DNA from: Tiliqua scincoides
Taxonomy: Eukaryota; Chordata; Lepidosauria; Squamata; Scincidae
Assembly (NCBI RefSeq): GCF_035046505.1
Contig: NC_089826.1
Coordinates: 76,810,754 to 76,874,753 of the forward strand
DNA length: 64,000 bases
Reading direction: 5' to 3'
Shown here: one piece after another, positions 11,453 to 23,968 of the stretch
Position numbering within the stretch: position 1 is the first letter of the stretch
Layout of the letters: every line of letters begins with the position of its first letter
Translations under genes and position numbers: made by a program
Notes under the pieces: generated by a model
What the model saw: only the letters and a program-made list of their open reading frames with translations
Databases searched by the model: none
Told to the model about the DNA's origin: nothing

Positions 11453-11652
11453 GGACGTAATCCTAACCCCTTACGTCAGTGCTTTCCAGCACTGCCATAG
11501 CGGTGCCAATGGGACATGTGCTGCATCTTGCAGTTGGGAGTCACTCATGGAGGCCTCCTCAAAGTTAGGGAATGTTTGTTCCTTGCCTCAGAGCTGCATT
11601 GCCCTTATGTCAGTGTTGGAAAGCACTGACATAAGGAGTTAGGATTGCGCCC
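11453..11652 (+). mobile_element. Harbinger-like MITE, ~200 bp class
   Basis: Starts ggacgtaatcctaacccc and ends gagttaggattgcgccc. The body has the ctcctcaaa-gttagggaatg-tttgttcc hairpin. Closest to 44667-44867. Confidence 0.75.
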
Positions 11653-12037
11653 TTTGAGTCTTTCCTCAAAGAAAGAGTAGATCCTTAAGAGTAGATCCTA
11701 GGGCCCACTTCCATAGCCAGAGCTCAAAACTGCTTGCTGGTATACTATGGAGCTGCAAGCGGTGTGGCCACAGGAATGATGGCTGGAGAACAAGTGGAGG
11801 AAAGCTCCACATATTCATGGAATACTGCAGGCTTATGCTGTGGTGGTGATGCCAGCAAAGAAATCTTTCTTTTCCATCATGAAGTCAACTTTGCAGCCTC
11901 ATACAGCAGAGATTTTCAAGTGGGAAGAGGACTGCTTCAAACTAGTCCCAGTCCTCTTGGGTGGTTGGAATCCATGAAAGCCCAAGGGGCATTTGAGGAA
12001 ATTGCTTGCATCTGTTCTAACTTGGATGCTACATTTA

Positions 12038-12607
12038 GGGCGCAATCCTAACTTGCGCTGGAATAGGCAAGCCAGGAGGCTTGCGCTGTAACCAGCACAG
12101 GATTGTGGCCAGCAGCAGCTTAGCCAGAGGCAAGGGGAAACTTTTCCCCTTACCCCTGGGTAAGGGCTGCTGGCCCGAATGGGTCTCCTCAGACTTGCGC
12201 CACCCCCTGAGGTGGCACAAGTCCGAGGAGAGCGGAGCAGCTTGAAGCCACTCCGTTCTCCCCGGGGACGGGGGTTGGGATCCGGCATAACTGCCAAATC
12301 CCAGTCCCACTTGCCTCTCCTCGCCAGCCTGCCCCCAGGGCCGCCCATCACCCTCCCTCCCCCTGCCCAGTAACGCCTCCCTCCCTCCCTCCCCCTCCAC
12401 CTCCCCCATGCCTACCTGTCACCCTTGCGTCAGCTCAGATGAAGCCAGCGCAGAGGTCTCCGTTGGCCTCCATAGGCCGGCGCTTCTGGGTGTGCTGGCC
12501 TGGCTTCCTCCCACAGAGGCGCGAACGTGCTTTACGGCACATTTGCGACCCTCCCACGCCAGCCCAAGGGACTTGGGTTGGCTGAACTCATGGTTTGGAT
12601 TGTGCCC
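12038..12607. mobile_element. Harbinger-like long MITE (570 bp)
   Basis: Starts gggcgcaatcctaacttg and ends ggtttggattgtgccc. Flanking triplets are TTA and TAA. GC-rich inside with strong internal inverted repeats, which produce chance open frames on both strands. Confidence 0.75.
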
Positions 12608-13458
12608 TAAGATACAGAATCATCATCAGAGGCACTTTGGTTGTCCTGAGTTTCAGTTATTTGTACCTGCAGGTACAAAGTTTTCCAAACTATTCATCCT
12701 TTCAAGAGACAAAAAAATCTGACCACTTGCGGTGTCCCTGGAGCAGTCCAAAATGATCCATCAGTTGAAACCACTTGTAAGGTCCCTTCCAACTCTAACA
12801 TTCTATGATTTAGTATTATGCATGGTGTGACCCTAAAAGCACATACACCATTCACATTTAACAGCATTGCATATCTATGTTGTCATTTTAACTGGTGCTT
12901 TTTGTGTGTTTTTGTTTGTTTGTTTTAATGTGAACCATGAATTGGCTTTACTCTCACTGGAAGGCTTTTTAAGTGAATGACCTGAAGTGGGTCATAGGAT
13001 ATGCCCCCATGCCACATGAACACATGAATGCAAAGCATGTATTCATTTGAAGATATCCCTTCTTTTTGATGTCCAAAACTCAAGGACCACAACATACAAA
13101 GAGTGTATGGAGAGCATAATCTCCATCTGTCGAAAGCATAGGTCAATTCTAGAAGGGTAGCCAGGGCCAAGGCAATTCGGCAAGACCGGCTCATCCATGA
13201 GGCCAAATGAAGCAGTTGCCTCAGGCAGCAGATTGGTGGGGGGGGCCTCCTATTTCTGTCCACCTACTTGCCTCCACTACTCCTCCTCAACCCCCAGAAG
13301 AGGGGGACAAAGGAGGAAGAGGAGATGAGAAGAACAGGACAGTGCTGAGCTAGAACATTGGCGAGTGGGGGGAGCAGAGGATGGCACATCATTGGGAAGG
13401 GGGGCAGTATTTGAATTTGTCATGCCACTAGGGGGGTTTGGGTTGGCCCTGCAATTCA
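12608..13458. other. No gene seen; CR1 3' scrap at about 12768-12812
   Basis: A CR1-like terminal scrap ends ggtcccttccaactctaac-attctatg. The remainder shows no coding family. Confidence 0.4.
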
Positions 13459-13548
13459 CAGCACAATCCTATGCATGTCTACTTTGAAGTAATTCCCATT
13501 AAGCTACGTGGAACTTACTCCCAGGAAAGTGTGGATAGGATTGAGACC
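13459..13548 (+). mobile_element. Harbinger-like 90-bp MITE with TCA duplication
   Basis: Starts cagcacaatcctatgc and ends gtggataggattgagacc. TCA at 13456-13458 and 13549-13551. Exactly 90 bp. Confidence 0.8.
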
Positions 13549-13663
13549 TCAGTCTATTTATAATAGGCTGTTAGCTTAGGCAATAATTTGGTTAATTCAG
13601 CAGCCAAATGACTCTTGGAGAGCAATAAATTTTTTGCAGTGTGGGGCTCACTGAAGACACCAT

Positions 13664-13691
13664 GCCACACACACACACACACACACACACC
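13664..13691. repeat. Microsatellite (CA)n
   Basis: About thirteen uninterrupted CA units. Confidence 0.9.
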
Positions 13692-14153
13692 CAGTTATTT
13701 GAAAACCAGTTATTGGAAAATAGATTTCCAGCACTTTCTCCTCACAAGGGAGTTGGTTGCCCCTGAGACTTCTCTTCCTGGAGAAAACAAAACCATATAT
13801 TTTTGCAAAAGACAGCAGGAAGAGCAGTCAAGGAAAGCTCAACAGGACTGCGTGTCTTGGAAGAGTCCTGAAAGCCTTCTGCCCTGTTAACTTTTCAATT
13901 TGCTCATCCTTTCAAACAACATTGCAGGTTTATTCAGAGCAGTCTAGAAATTTTCTGAAGTGGCACATGCCTTAACAGGGCCTGAAATACTAGAGGGAGA
14001 CATACTGAGGTGGCTCAGCATTTTCCTGTTACCTCCTACTGATTTCATAAAAGGAAGAAAGTAGTTTTTATGGAGACTCTTTTTTGAGATGACTGGGCCT
14101 TCAGAAGTGTGGTTTTAAAAAAAATTCAACACATTCATTTGAAAACAATCTGC

Positions 14154-14476
14154 AGTGGACCGTCTTTATCCGCAAGCTCGGCATCCACCAATTTCAGTAT
14201 CTGCAGATGCTGAGCCCGTGGCTGGAGGGCCTCAGAGGACCTCCTGGATGTTACCAGAAGTCACTTTTGGTTTGTGGTAGCAACTTCCGGTTGCATCTGG
14301 AGGTGTTCTGAGGTGCAGAGAGGTCACACGCGGCCTCTCCACACCTCAGAACACCTCCTAGACACAACTGGAAGGCTCTTCCAGTTGTGTCCGGGAGGTT
14401 GACTAAGGACCTGCCACCATGGATTTCATGGATTCCTGGAACGGATCCCTTGCAGAAATTGAGGGCCCTCCTTATT
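14154..14476. mobile_element. Tigger/pogo-like MITE
   Basis: Starts cagtggaccgtctttatccg with ctcggcatccacc, and ends ttgagggccctcctta. A long internal palindrome centres near 14320 (cctcagaacacctcct against its complement). Confidence 0.65.
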
Positions 14477-14513
14477 TTATTATTAACACTTTACAGAAGT
14501 GTAAATAAATGCT

Positions 14514-14857
14514 AAGGAGGTGTGGTGGCTGAGTGGTTAAAGGCACTGGACTGTCAGCTGGAAGGTCCGCAGCCCAGGAGTTTGAGACCCCGTTGCTGTG
14601 GAACAGGGTGAGCTCCTGTTACTTGCCTCAGCTCCTGCCAACCTAGCAGTTTGAAAGCATGTAAATGCAAGTAGATAAACAGATACCACTTTGGTGGGAA
14701 GGTAACAGCATTCTGTTTGCTTCGGCATTTAGTCATGCTGGCCACATGACCATGGAACATGTCTTTGGACAACACTGGCTCCTTCAGCTTGGAGACGGAG
14801 ATGAGCACCATGGACACAACTGTGCAAGGGAAACCTTTGCCTTTACTTTAAATATAT
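14514..14857 (+). mobile_element. tRNA-derived SINE
   Basis: The tRNA-like head reads gtggctgagtggttaaagg, then gtccgcagcccaggagtttg. The body has aagtagataaacagatacca and catttagtcatgctggccac, and ends near acctttgcctttact. A head-plus-body layout seen in lizard SINEs. Confidence 0.75.
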
Positions 14858-15117
14858 GCTGCTTGGCAAACGTTTCTAGCCCTCCAGTCCAACTAAAGTT
14901 TGTGGTGACATGAAGCCCTATCCTATGCATGATTACTGAGAAGAAAGTGCCATAGGGGATCATTTCCAAACTAACAAATATACATAAGATTGTAGCCCAA
15001 GGCCAACAGTGTCACTTCAATTACCATGCAAGCCTTTGCATGTCTGCTCAGAAGTAAGTTCTACTCGGTTCACTGGGACTGACTTCCGTGTAACTGTGTG
15101 AAGGATTGCATCCCTAA

Positions 15118-15560
15118 TTATAAGAAGAGCCTCTCTGGATCAGGCCAAAGGCCCACCTAGTCCAGCTTCCTGTATCTCACAGTGGCCCACCAGATGCCTC
15201 AGGAAGCACACGAGATAACAAGAGACCTGCATCCTGGTGCCCTCCCTTACATCTGGCATGCTTCTAAAATCAGGAGGTTGCATATACCCAGGCTTGTAAC
15301 CTGTGATGGACTTTTCCTCCAGAAATCTTAATCTTTTTATAAAAGCATCCAGGCCAGATGACATCACCACATTCTATGGCAAGGAGTTCCACAGATTAAT
15401 TACATGCTGGGTAAAGAAATGTTTCCTTTTGTCTGTCTTCACTCTCCCAGCACTCAATTTTAGTGGATGTCTCTTGGTTCTGGTGCTATGTGAGAGGGAA
15501 AAGAACACCCTGTATCCACTCTATCCATTCCCTGCATAATTTTGTTACATCCATTCCAAA
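15118..15560 (-). mobile_element. CR1 LINE 3' end, antisense
   Basis: On the plus strand: gatcaggccaaaggcccacc, tagtccagcttcctgtatct, then aaggagttccacagattaat and a further conserved 3' segment. This is the reverse of the standard reptile CR1 3' end. Confidence 0.85.
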
Positions 15561-16629
15561 GCGACTTAATCACAGCTCATTTTTTGCAAGATTGGGACTT
15601 GTATTTAAGCAGGAAGCTGTCTTAATAATCCAGAACAAAGCTGGAACATCCCACAGTTCACACAACATATGCAGAAAGTATCCTACCAAAAGATCATTGG
15701 CGACATGTTACATATGACCCCAGGGAGAACTTAAAGATGGTAAATAAATTAATGAAAACAATTTTTTTCAAGATTGCACAATGGAGGGTTTTAAAATTCC
15801 TCTGCTGTTTTACAACAATGAGGAAAGACAGAAAGACACTGCTTAGAAAAATATCCTGGCTTAGAAGAGACATTCCTTTAGTTCCTATTGAAAGTTTGCA
15901 AAAACCGCTGGATAGGAAAATACTCTTGAGCAGCCAAGTCTTTCCGCATTTGGCTCAGCCAGAAAGTCAAAATATACAGAACGTGCAAGTTCACTTGGAA
16001 AAGACCACAATACTCCTATCTGAATCATCGGAAATCAAATAAAATAAGACCTAAGCAAATAAACCTGATTGTGCATAGAAACAAATCCAGTGCTTGTTCG
16101 GCTGCTGCCATCTTTTTGTTAGCTTTAGTGGGAGAGTGAGTTTTTTTTAAGTGGCTGAAAAATAATTGCTGAACTACACGTTCTGTTCACGCAGCATACT
16201 AGAGGTCCTTGCAACCTCAGGTATTTTTTTCTACAGCAGCTGTAGCAGGACGGGAGATTGAATTATACCTGACCCACAATACAACGGGACTCTGCAGTTT
16301 TCGATATCTACAGCTTAAAGCATTCCTCCAAATAAGAAAATCTGGTTTAATAAGGTAGCAACTTATGCATGCCTTTCTGGGAGTAAATCCCACTGAATTA
16401 TATTAGACTTATTTCTGGGATTGTACTGTAAGAAAACTTTCTGAACCTGAAAAGCTATGGATAAATTCAGAGGCAAAGTGATTTTCAAAAATTTTATCAT
16501 ACGAAATTGGAACCTCAAACTGAAAAGCCCAAATCATATATGTTAAAAATGGGAGAAAGGTTTGAACTAGAAAATGTCTCAAGATAGCTGGTATTTTCAA
16601 GCTATCAAGATAGCTTGAAATGTCTCAAG

Positions 16630-17005
16630 ATAGCTGGGCAGGTCTGGCTCAGTTGGTAGACCTGCCGCCTTGTATGCCTGAAGATCTGAGGCTGCCAGTT
16701 CGAAACAACCGGAAGTACCCAAGAACTGATGACACGCTGATATACTGATGAGCTGACCCTCGGTGGCAGAGAGGAGTTGCCGTCAAGTGGAGCGCGGGAG
16801 GCGAAGGGCCAGAGAGAGGCCAGACCAGGAAGGAATCCAGCTGGAACAAGGAGTTCTATGAAAGACTAGAACTATTCAATTGTAAAAATCCCTACAGGGG
16901 TTTAGAACAGCCTGCCTATGTAAACCACCTTGGATTAAAGTCTGAGGAGAAATCTGATGAACAAAGAAAGGCGGTATATAAATACCTGTATAAATAAATA
17001 TTTTC
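16630..17005 (+). mobile_element. Sauria-type SINE
   Basis: Head ggcaggtctggctcagttgg with box B-like gccagttcgaa. The body ends with gtaaaccaccttggattaaa, gaaaggcggtatataaatac and a short (tgta/taaa) tail, the BovB-related tail of Sauria SINEs. It looks near full length. Confidence 0.75.
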
Positions 17006-17079
17006 TGTCCCAAGGTGGCAATAAACCGACCGATATTTTACTGTTTGGACAAAACCAGATAGCCACTCGATGAAATCTA

Positions 17080-17322
17080 ACACTGGCCTCAGAACACTTC
17101 CCAGATATGATCAGAAGTCATGGATGTGTACTGGAAGAGGCTTCCAGTTGCATCTGAGGCCTGAGGCTGGGGAAGGCTGCAGCCCACTCCATGGGCCTTC
17201 CCCAGCGACAGAACACCTCCCAGATGCCATCGGAAGCCATTTCTGCTTGTATCCAGGAGGCCCTGTGAGCTGGGGCTTGGCATCTGTGGGTGCCAAGACT
17301 GCAAATAAGGTCCACTGGTTCA
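17080..17322. mobile_element. Tigger/pogo-like MITE piece
   Basis: Contains cagaacacttcccagatatg and cagaacacctcccagatgcc as inverted/direct parts, and ends ggcttggcatctgtgggtgc then aaggtccactg. Same family as 14154-14476. Confidence 0.5.
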
Positions 17323-18659
17323 AGGAGTTGAATGAATCCAGGTAGTTTTAAGGGGATGGACGGACCCACTAACCGATATCAAAATTTGCAGTGGTGGCTT
17401 GCCACTTGGACCCTCCCTCCCAGAAAACGCCATACCTCTGCAGGCAGTAGCAGTTGAGGTATTATGGTGTAGTCGTTTTCCCCTTGCCTCTGCCACACAC
17501 TCAGTGAGGCAGGCCATCTCCTCTCAGCCTCCAGTTGCAATATGGGATTAATACGCTCCTTTTGGGGTTACTGTAAGGATTCCATCAGGATAGTACGTGT
17601 AAAGCAGTTTGCACGTTTAGAAAGCAGGGAATGATGTGACATCATGTCATTCCCCAGTGCATTCCGGGAAGGATGGCCCTCTGTGGTCACATTCTTCAAA
17701 AACTGAGGAGAAATAATGAGAGGAAAATGTTTTAATCTATGATTTCTTCACTCCAGCCATGATGAACAAGAGGTGGGTCAGCAGTACAGGTGTTTAAAAG
17801 CACAACCCTAATATTTTTTGCTACACCTTTCTGTCTATGCAGGATGATGTACACATGGGGGGAGTTCCATAGGGCTTTGGATGAGAGAGTTTGAAGTCAA
17901 AATTTGCAGGAGTTTTCCACGTAGGCACCTACGCAAAATCTTTTTTTTTTTTAACCATATCAGAAAAGATCAAAGGAAATTACTCATTTGCTGTTTGCAT
18001 GTACTGGCAGAAAACTGTCACCAAGCCAGGAAAAAAGGTCACCTTGGTGTGTCACACAGTGCAAAAGTGGAAGTCCTCCCTGTGCTGGATGTGGTGTTTA
18101 TAGTGGGCGGGAGAACATGTGTGCAGAAGGTTGAAAATGCACACCTACATATTCATAAACCACACAAGGGTGTCACTGCAGCTAGACAGAAAGGGGAAAT
18201 CCAGACAGTCTGGGAGAAGTGTGGAAACTAGCAAGTCATTTCAACAGGTCTATTTCTGCTGAACTCGGGCCGTGCTGACTTCTGAGCAAACATGATTAAG
18301 TTTGGGCTGTTAGTAGCATCAGAAGAGGAAGGCTTGATAGCTAGCCCTTCATCATACATTTAGATGTGCGAATGACCTAGATGTGGGAGGAGGGAGTGCC
18401 CACCTTTGGTTTCCTCTTTCACCACCATTTGTCATTTGTCATCTTCCCCTTTAATCCAAGCCTGGTGCTCACACCGAAAGGAACACAGTCGGTACAATCA
18501 TTTATAAACAGGATCTGTATATAGGCACAAACAGACTACCTAGAAGTCAACATCTTTCATGTATTAACTGCTGCAATTATCTACACGTTGTTTGACTGTA
18601 TAGATCCATTAATACATCCCTATTGCCAAGTTGACCGGCTTCTATGTGTTAGATAATTT
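17323..18659. other. No gene seen
   Basis: Mixed sequence; short open frames on both strands carry no family signature. Confidence 0.3.
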
Positions 18660-19258
18660 AGAGCCCAGTCCAATTTTTCCCTCCCCAGCCAATTCATCAG
18701 CACCGAAATGGCTACCGCTGCATCCTGCAGTGGTGGGGTGGGGCAGTACAGGAGATCTCCTCTAGAACAATTGTTCCCTTATTTACTTCTATCTCCATGG
18801 TGCGCGGGGGCAGGGGCGGGGTTTTCTACTTAAACCTGTGCTAGCTAAATAGCTGGCACAGGTCTACCTAGCCCCATACCATGGGATCAGATCAGGGAGG
18901 AGGTCAGGATTTGGAGGCCGACACTGCCACACAATGCCGCTGAAACTGCCCCCTTCCTGGACCCAATCCATCCACGCCTACCGTATCACAACCCAATTTC
19001 ACCCTCCCCTTGCCCCACCTTGTTTCATCCTTCCCCACCTCACCCTGCCTCTTCCCCTCTTCTCTACTCCTCCCACTCCCCTTGCCATCTTACCTGGTTT
19101 GGCAGGTGTCTCTGGATCTGCAAGCACCAGTGGGAAGGCTCCCACTGAGTAGTGCACTGGCATGGCACCTTTTATGACTGGCACTGATGGCATAACAAAA
19201 TCACCCCCAGTGGAAGAGGCAGGATGATGACTGGAAAGTACAGGTTTGGACTGGGCCA
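18660..19258. mobile_element. Harbinger-like long MITE
   Basis: Starts gagcccagtccaattttt and ends ggtttggactgggcc. TTA lies beside both ends. The inside has the caattgttccctt and tggcacaggtctac motifs of this superfamily. Confidence 0.55.
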
Positions 19259-21585
19259 TTAGTGTTATTGCTGTATGCCTGCCATGCGCTGGTTTGAAAG
19301 ATACATGCCAGACCCTCTGCATAATCTAAGAAAGTGGAGGCACTGAGAGGTGAATGCATACATCTTTCTTCCTTATGTCATGCCTGTTTTGTACTGCCTA
19401 ATGGGTACAGTTTGTTTGTTTGACTGCTCTTTCAGCCATTATTTAAATACTATTTCAAAGTAATATGCAAGCCGTGTGTGTATATAGTACTCTTTTAATG
19501 GTCTGAGGAGTGCTTTTTGTCCTGCGAATCTCTATGCCTCTCCCTTTCTCTTCAGGTCAATGCCGTAAAAAGTTGCTTGAGGCCACTCAGCCAATGTGGC
19601 CACATTTGTGCCTATGAGGAAATGCCCTAAGAAAGATATTCGGCTACTAATCTTGGAACATCTTGAACTTGTTGAGAAGGCCTGAGGGCTCTATCTAGTG
19701 GTCAAGGAAAGAACAGCATCCAACAAGACCTCTCTATTTTAAAGGTACTAAAAGGGTGGAGTTCCACCTTTCGAGGTCAGATGGCTACAATCTTGGTGGG
19801 CATTCGGAAAATGTGCATGGAGGAATCCCTGCCAGTCATAGCAGCTGAAATAAGGCGATGGCATGGTTTCAGCGCAGGAGCCTTCCAAACCTAAGAAATG
19901 TGGTTGACTGCAGAAGAAAATGGTCTTTTGTTAGTAGGTGGGAAGCAGTCCTGGTGCTTAAAGTCAATTCATTTTAGAATGATATGCGCTTAAGTCATTT
20001 CTGTTCAATGTTGCATATACGCAACAGGGATCAAATCTACATCTGTGATCTGGGTACATCTGTGTACATCTGTGGGCTGGTAGAAATGGATCCAATGCCT
20101 TCATGAAAACAAGTAGACTGGTGTTTTCTCTAGTTTAGCCAGACAACTTTTTTTGCATTGGTCAATGGGAGACTAACACACCTTACAACTTCAGCAAGTC
20201 ACACCTGTACAGATCTAGATGTGTTAAGAGTCAAATCTGTGAACATGGCACACCTGCTTTCCATCAATTAGTGCCCTGATTTGTACTTGCAACTTCATTT
20301 CTTCCTATTATTTCAACCCCCTGCATACACACCCCAGAGACGGCTGGATTTCCTAAAAAGCTTGGCAATTTCGATTTCCCAACAATATGTGACCTCCCGT
20401 TAGCAAAACATGTTATTGCACTCTGATAGAGCACAGCAGAGGCCAAATACAGCTGCTTTGCGTTTACGTCAGCTTGCACAGCGGTATAATTGATGTCAGA
20501 GTGACTGTACAGTTCTGGGAAAAGTTGTCGTTAATCATTGCTAGAGTGAAATGTGAGAAAGCTCTCAGAGCTGATTCTGTGATAAAAAAGCAAACGCACG
20601 CAGAGTAGGGAAGGGTTCATTTTCAGTTTTAAAAGTACAATTGCTCCTACATATTTAGCCTATGTGTGTTAAATTTATCATGTTGCTATGATGGACAATT
20701 GTGCAAAAGATTCTTCCTTCACTCCTTCATGGAACACCACAAGATGCTACTACGTACAGTTCCATTCAAGACCTGTACTGATGTCCCTCCACGAAACCAC
20801 ATTTCTTCTGGAAAGTTATTGGTGAAACATTTGGCAAATCCACCACTGTGCCCTAGTGATACAGAGCTGCAGAAGGATGCATTGACAAGTCAGTCTTCAA
20901 AGTCCTATACACACTTACCTTGGAGTATGTCTCACAGGACTCATTACTTCTCACAGGACTCAGTGAGGTTTATTTCTGAGTAGATACAGGATTGCACTGC
21001 AAGTCATTTCAACTGAAAAATAATTCTTCACTACACAACCCCGTGATAAACATGCTAATAACAAGAGCTGGTCCACATCTTTCAATTCCCTTTACACAAA
21101 AAATGGTTACAAAATACTATAAATATAAACAAAACATTAAACCTTTTACCTTTGACACATCCGCATTTTTTCTTCTAAATGTGATGAAGATATTTAGAAA
21201 ATTTTCTCTCGGAATTTCTAGCGGTAGTCTCTAAGGCCAAAGTCTGAAGTTAACATCTTTAAAGCTGTTCTATTTTACTATGTTATTTATTTTCTGTAAA
21301 CTTTTAATATGCCAATAAAGGTATTGAAGTGTGTGTGAAAATTTTCTCTGTGTGTTTCTAGGATTTTTGTTTAGCTCTTTATAGGTCATTTCACCTTTTT
21401 TCTCCATATAGTTATTATTTTTGTCCAAAAAAGCAAACAAATCAACAATGGTTTTAATAAAACGTTACATACAGCTGTCTTTATTGGTGACACATACTCT
21501 CTTATTTGGATTTTAAAAATCAGAATTGTTGGAAAGCTGTGCACTGCCAATAAACTCTACAAAAGCATGCACAACTTGTTATATC
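19259..21585. other. No gene seen
   Basis: The longest stretch of the left half without recognised repeats. No open frame has a recognisable product. It could hold conserved non-coding DNA, which I cannot judge without comparison. Confidence 0.35.
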
Positions 21586-21725
21586 ACATAAGAGCCCTGT
21601 CGGATCAGGCCCACAACCCACCTAGTCCAGCTTCCTCTATCCCACAGTGACCCACCAGATGCCTCAGGGAGCACACAAGACACTTGCATCTCGCTGCCAC
21701 CCTCTGCATCTGGCATTCTATTAAC
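21585..21725 (-). mobile_element. CR1 LINE 3' end, antisense, short
   Basis: cggatcaggcccacaaccca followed by cctagtccagcttcctctat and cagtgacccaccagatgcct is the reverse of the CR1 terminus. Confidence 0.8.
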
Positions 21726-22534
21726 ACTTGCACCCCCCAATGAAGACGCAAGACTGTGGTTTGGGTTTAACTTGGGCCACTTTATTAAACACAAGTGACC
21801 AATTTCTGAAACCTACTAAACACACCATCTCTCCCTCGACAGTCTGGTATTCAGATATTCTTAAGCAAATTCACAGATATATTACTGGAAACCTAAATAC
21901 CATTTGGCAGTCGTGTAAGGTATAAAGGTCACCGATAATGCAATCCTATTCCGATGCAGTAACGCCAGAAGGGAGGCCTACACTGCCCCACCGATGTTGC
22001 ATCCTAGCTCCCAACCACTGTTATAGGTAAATGAAGCACTAAATGGCACAGGAGGGCAGGCCTCCACCATATGCTAACCCCTGTTCTGGACCTGCCAGCG
22101 TTACATCATTGCTGCCCAGACTTCCAGAAAGCCAAATAGCTGGTGCAGATCTGAATTGGTCCCATTGGGCAAGCCGGGGCGTTGCTAGGAGTAAGGGGAA
22201 AAATATGCCCTTACCCTGAGGAGAACTTCAGCCTGCTCCTGATGAGCCCTGGATACAGCAAATACTATGGGAGAGGAGGCTCAACCTACAACTCAAGAAT
22301 GATAAAACTTACAGGCCATATCCAGCCCCATAACAATTTTAGCAGGGCTCTAGCAGTCCTGCAAATATTAAACCAAAGAGGGGTGAAAGGAATGCTTTCA
22401 AGACTTCTTCCAAATCTGAAGACTGCACCTCATCTGAATTTCGTATTCAAGGTCAGCAATTTTGAACTGGTGTGCAACGGATGGTGCACAGGTCATGCCG
22501 CTGGAGTTAAATGAAGGGTAATTAGTAAGGCTAC

Positions 22535-22665
22535 TGGGGGTGTGAACCCCCTGCTGGCAGTGTGGTGTGTCTTGTCAAAAACCTGATGGTGTGACCTGAA
22601 AATTTTAGCACCTTATCAGTGTGCCATGAGATGAAAAGGGTTGAAAATAACTGCAACAGGTGCTC
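22535..22665 (-). mobile_element. hAT-type MITE piece (family of 52590-52816)
   Basis: Contains gtcaaaaacctgatggtgtg and cagtgtgccatgagatgaaa, and ends gggttgaaaataactg. Confidence 0.65.
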
Positions 22666-23122
22666 ACACACACTTGTGGGTAATTCTGTGCCTTGAACAC
22701 ACTTGGTCTATACTGGCAAAACCTTTACTGTTAAACAACACAAGTTTTATTCATTTTTTTTAAATGTAGGCAACAAGTAACCTGCTCTTCAGCACAACTG
22801 TTCTCAGGTCAGCTAACAATGCCAAAGAATTAGAAAATAAATAAAATCGACATATCAACACACCACAGATAAATAAATATTATTGAGCTTGACCCACCAT
22901 GGTATTCATTTGTGCAGCAACACACTGATGGTCTGTCCTGAGACTACAACAGCCTCGGAGAATATAGAAGCTGGCATCTCCTTCAACCATCAAATCCAAG
23001 CCAAGCTTGCCAGCTATAACTACAAGATGCACACAGGCTTCCAGGAAAAAAGATTAAAAGTGATGCAACGTCATATAGGAGATCTCTACACCAGGGATGG
23101 GTAAAGGCAAAACATTAACATT

Positions 23123-23930
23123 TTTATTTTTGAACAGCAAGCTTGCCTATTAAAATAAGTTGTTCTTTCAAAACCCAAATTCTCTCATAATAGAATTAAA
23201 TGCTAATTCCATAAAGACTAAATATGAAATAAGTGCACTTTACTCCAACACAACATCCATAGGCAATGGATGTAATCAAAAATGAAATTCAATTCCCCTA
23301 CAAGGAAAAAAATTGCATAAATGTTTGCCTTTTTACTGTACGAGGGGAAAAAATCTCTTTCGGTCTCCAATTACAATAAATTTACTTGGAAGTAAGCTGT
23401 TGCAAAGAAGCCCTTTTCACAATAGTTTGATCTGCTGTCAATTACAAAACAGATCAACTGCAAAACTTGACATCCTGTTTGAATTACGGCATGATTTACA
23501 GATCTACAAATGCACCACTCTCTGAATTCACAGTTCTGATATTCTGTTTTGAAAGTGTTGTGCTAACTTAATGCACACTTGTAAGAAAACATCATTTGTA
23601 TAATTTACTCTGGTCACATCCAATCTATATTCACTAAAGCAATTATTCTCCCTTTCTTCAAAGAAAAAAAAAAAGGAAAAGGCAAAGATTCCAACTGCTT
23701 CCCAAGATAACATTGAACATGTTGTTCCATTATTCCTAGACCACTGAGGTCAAAGTTGACTTTAACTATTGAGGGTCAGCCTACTGTTCTTTATATGAAC
23801 TGATGCCATAGAATGACCCAATATGCCAAGTCCTTTTCTGCATTATCTTAGTTGCCTGAAAGCACCTACAGCTTTAATTGACGGAATAAGAAAGATAAAT
23901 CCATCTTCACGATCACACCCAGAAAAGTGT
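23123..23930 (-). other. SMIM20: Presumed SMIM20 3' UTR with candidate polyadenylation signals
   Basis: Downstream of the stop there is no further reading frame of note. Minus-strand ATTAAA lies at 23873-23878, about 55 bases after the stop. AATAAA lies at 23123-23128, about 800 bases after it. Either could end the transcript, and the sequence alone does not decide. Confidence 0.3.
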
Positions 23931-23968
23931 TTATTTTCTTCCAAATGGATCAGACCATACTTTTAATC
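23931..23968 (-). CDS. SMIM20: SMIM20 coding exon 3 (C-terminus and stop)
   Basis: After the acceptor TTATAG, the bases GA TTA complete Gly56 and encode LKVWSDPFGRK followed by TAA. The eleven residues after the glycine match human SMIM20 exactly. The intron therefore splits the phoenixin peptide after its glycine. GRK at the end supplies the amidation glycine and dibasic cut site that would be needed for a processed peptide. Confidence 0.96.

Noticed and set aside
14514-14580. A functional tRNA gene
   Set aside because: The tRNA-like head continues into a SINE body and lacks a complete cloverleaf; it is a SINE promoter.
1-23000. Upstream exons of RBPJ, the expected next neighbour
   Set aside because: No exon with recognisable RBPJ sequence and splice sites was found; only synteny in other vertebrates suggests it lies further left.
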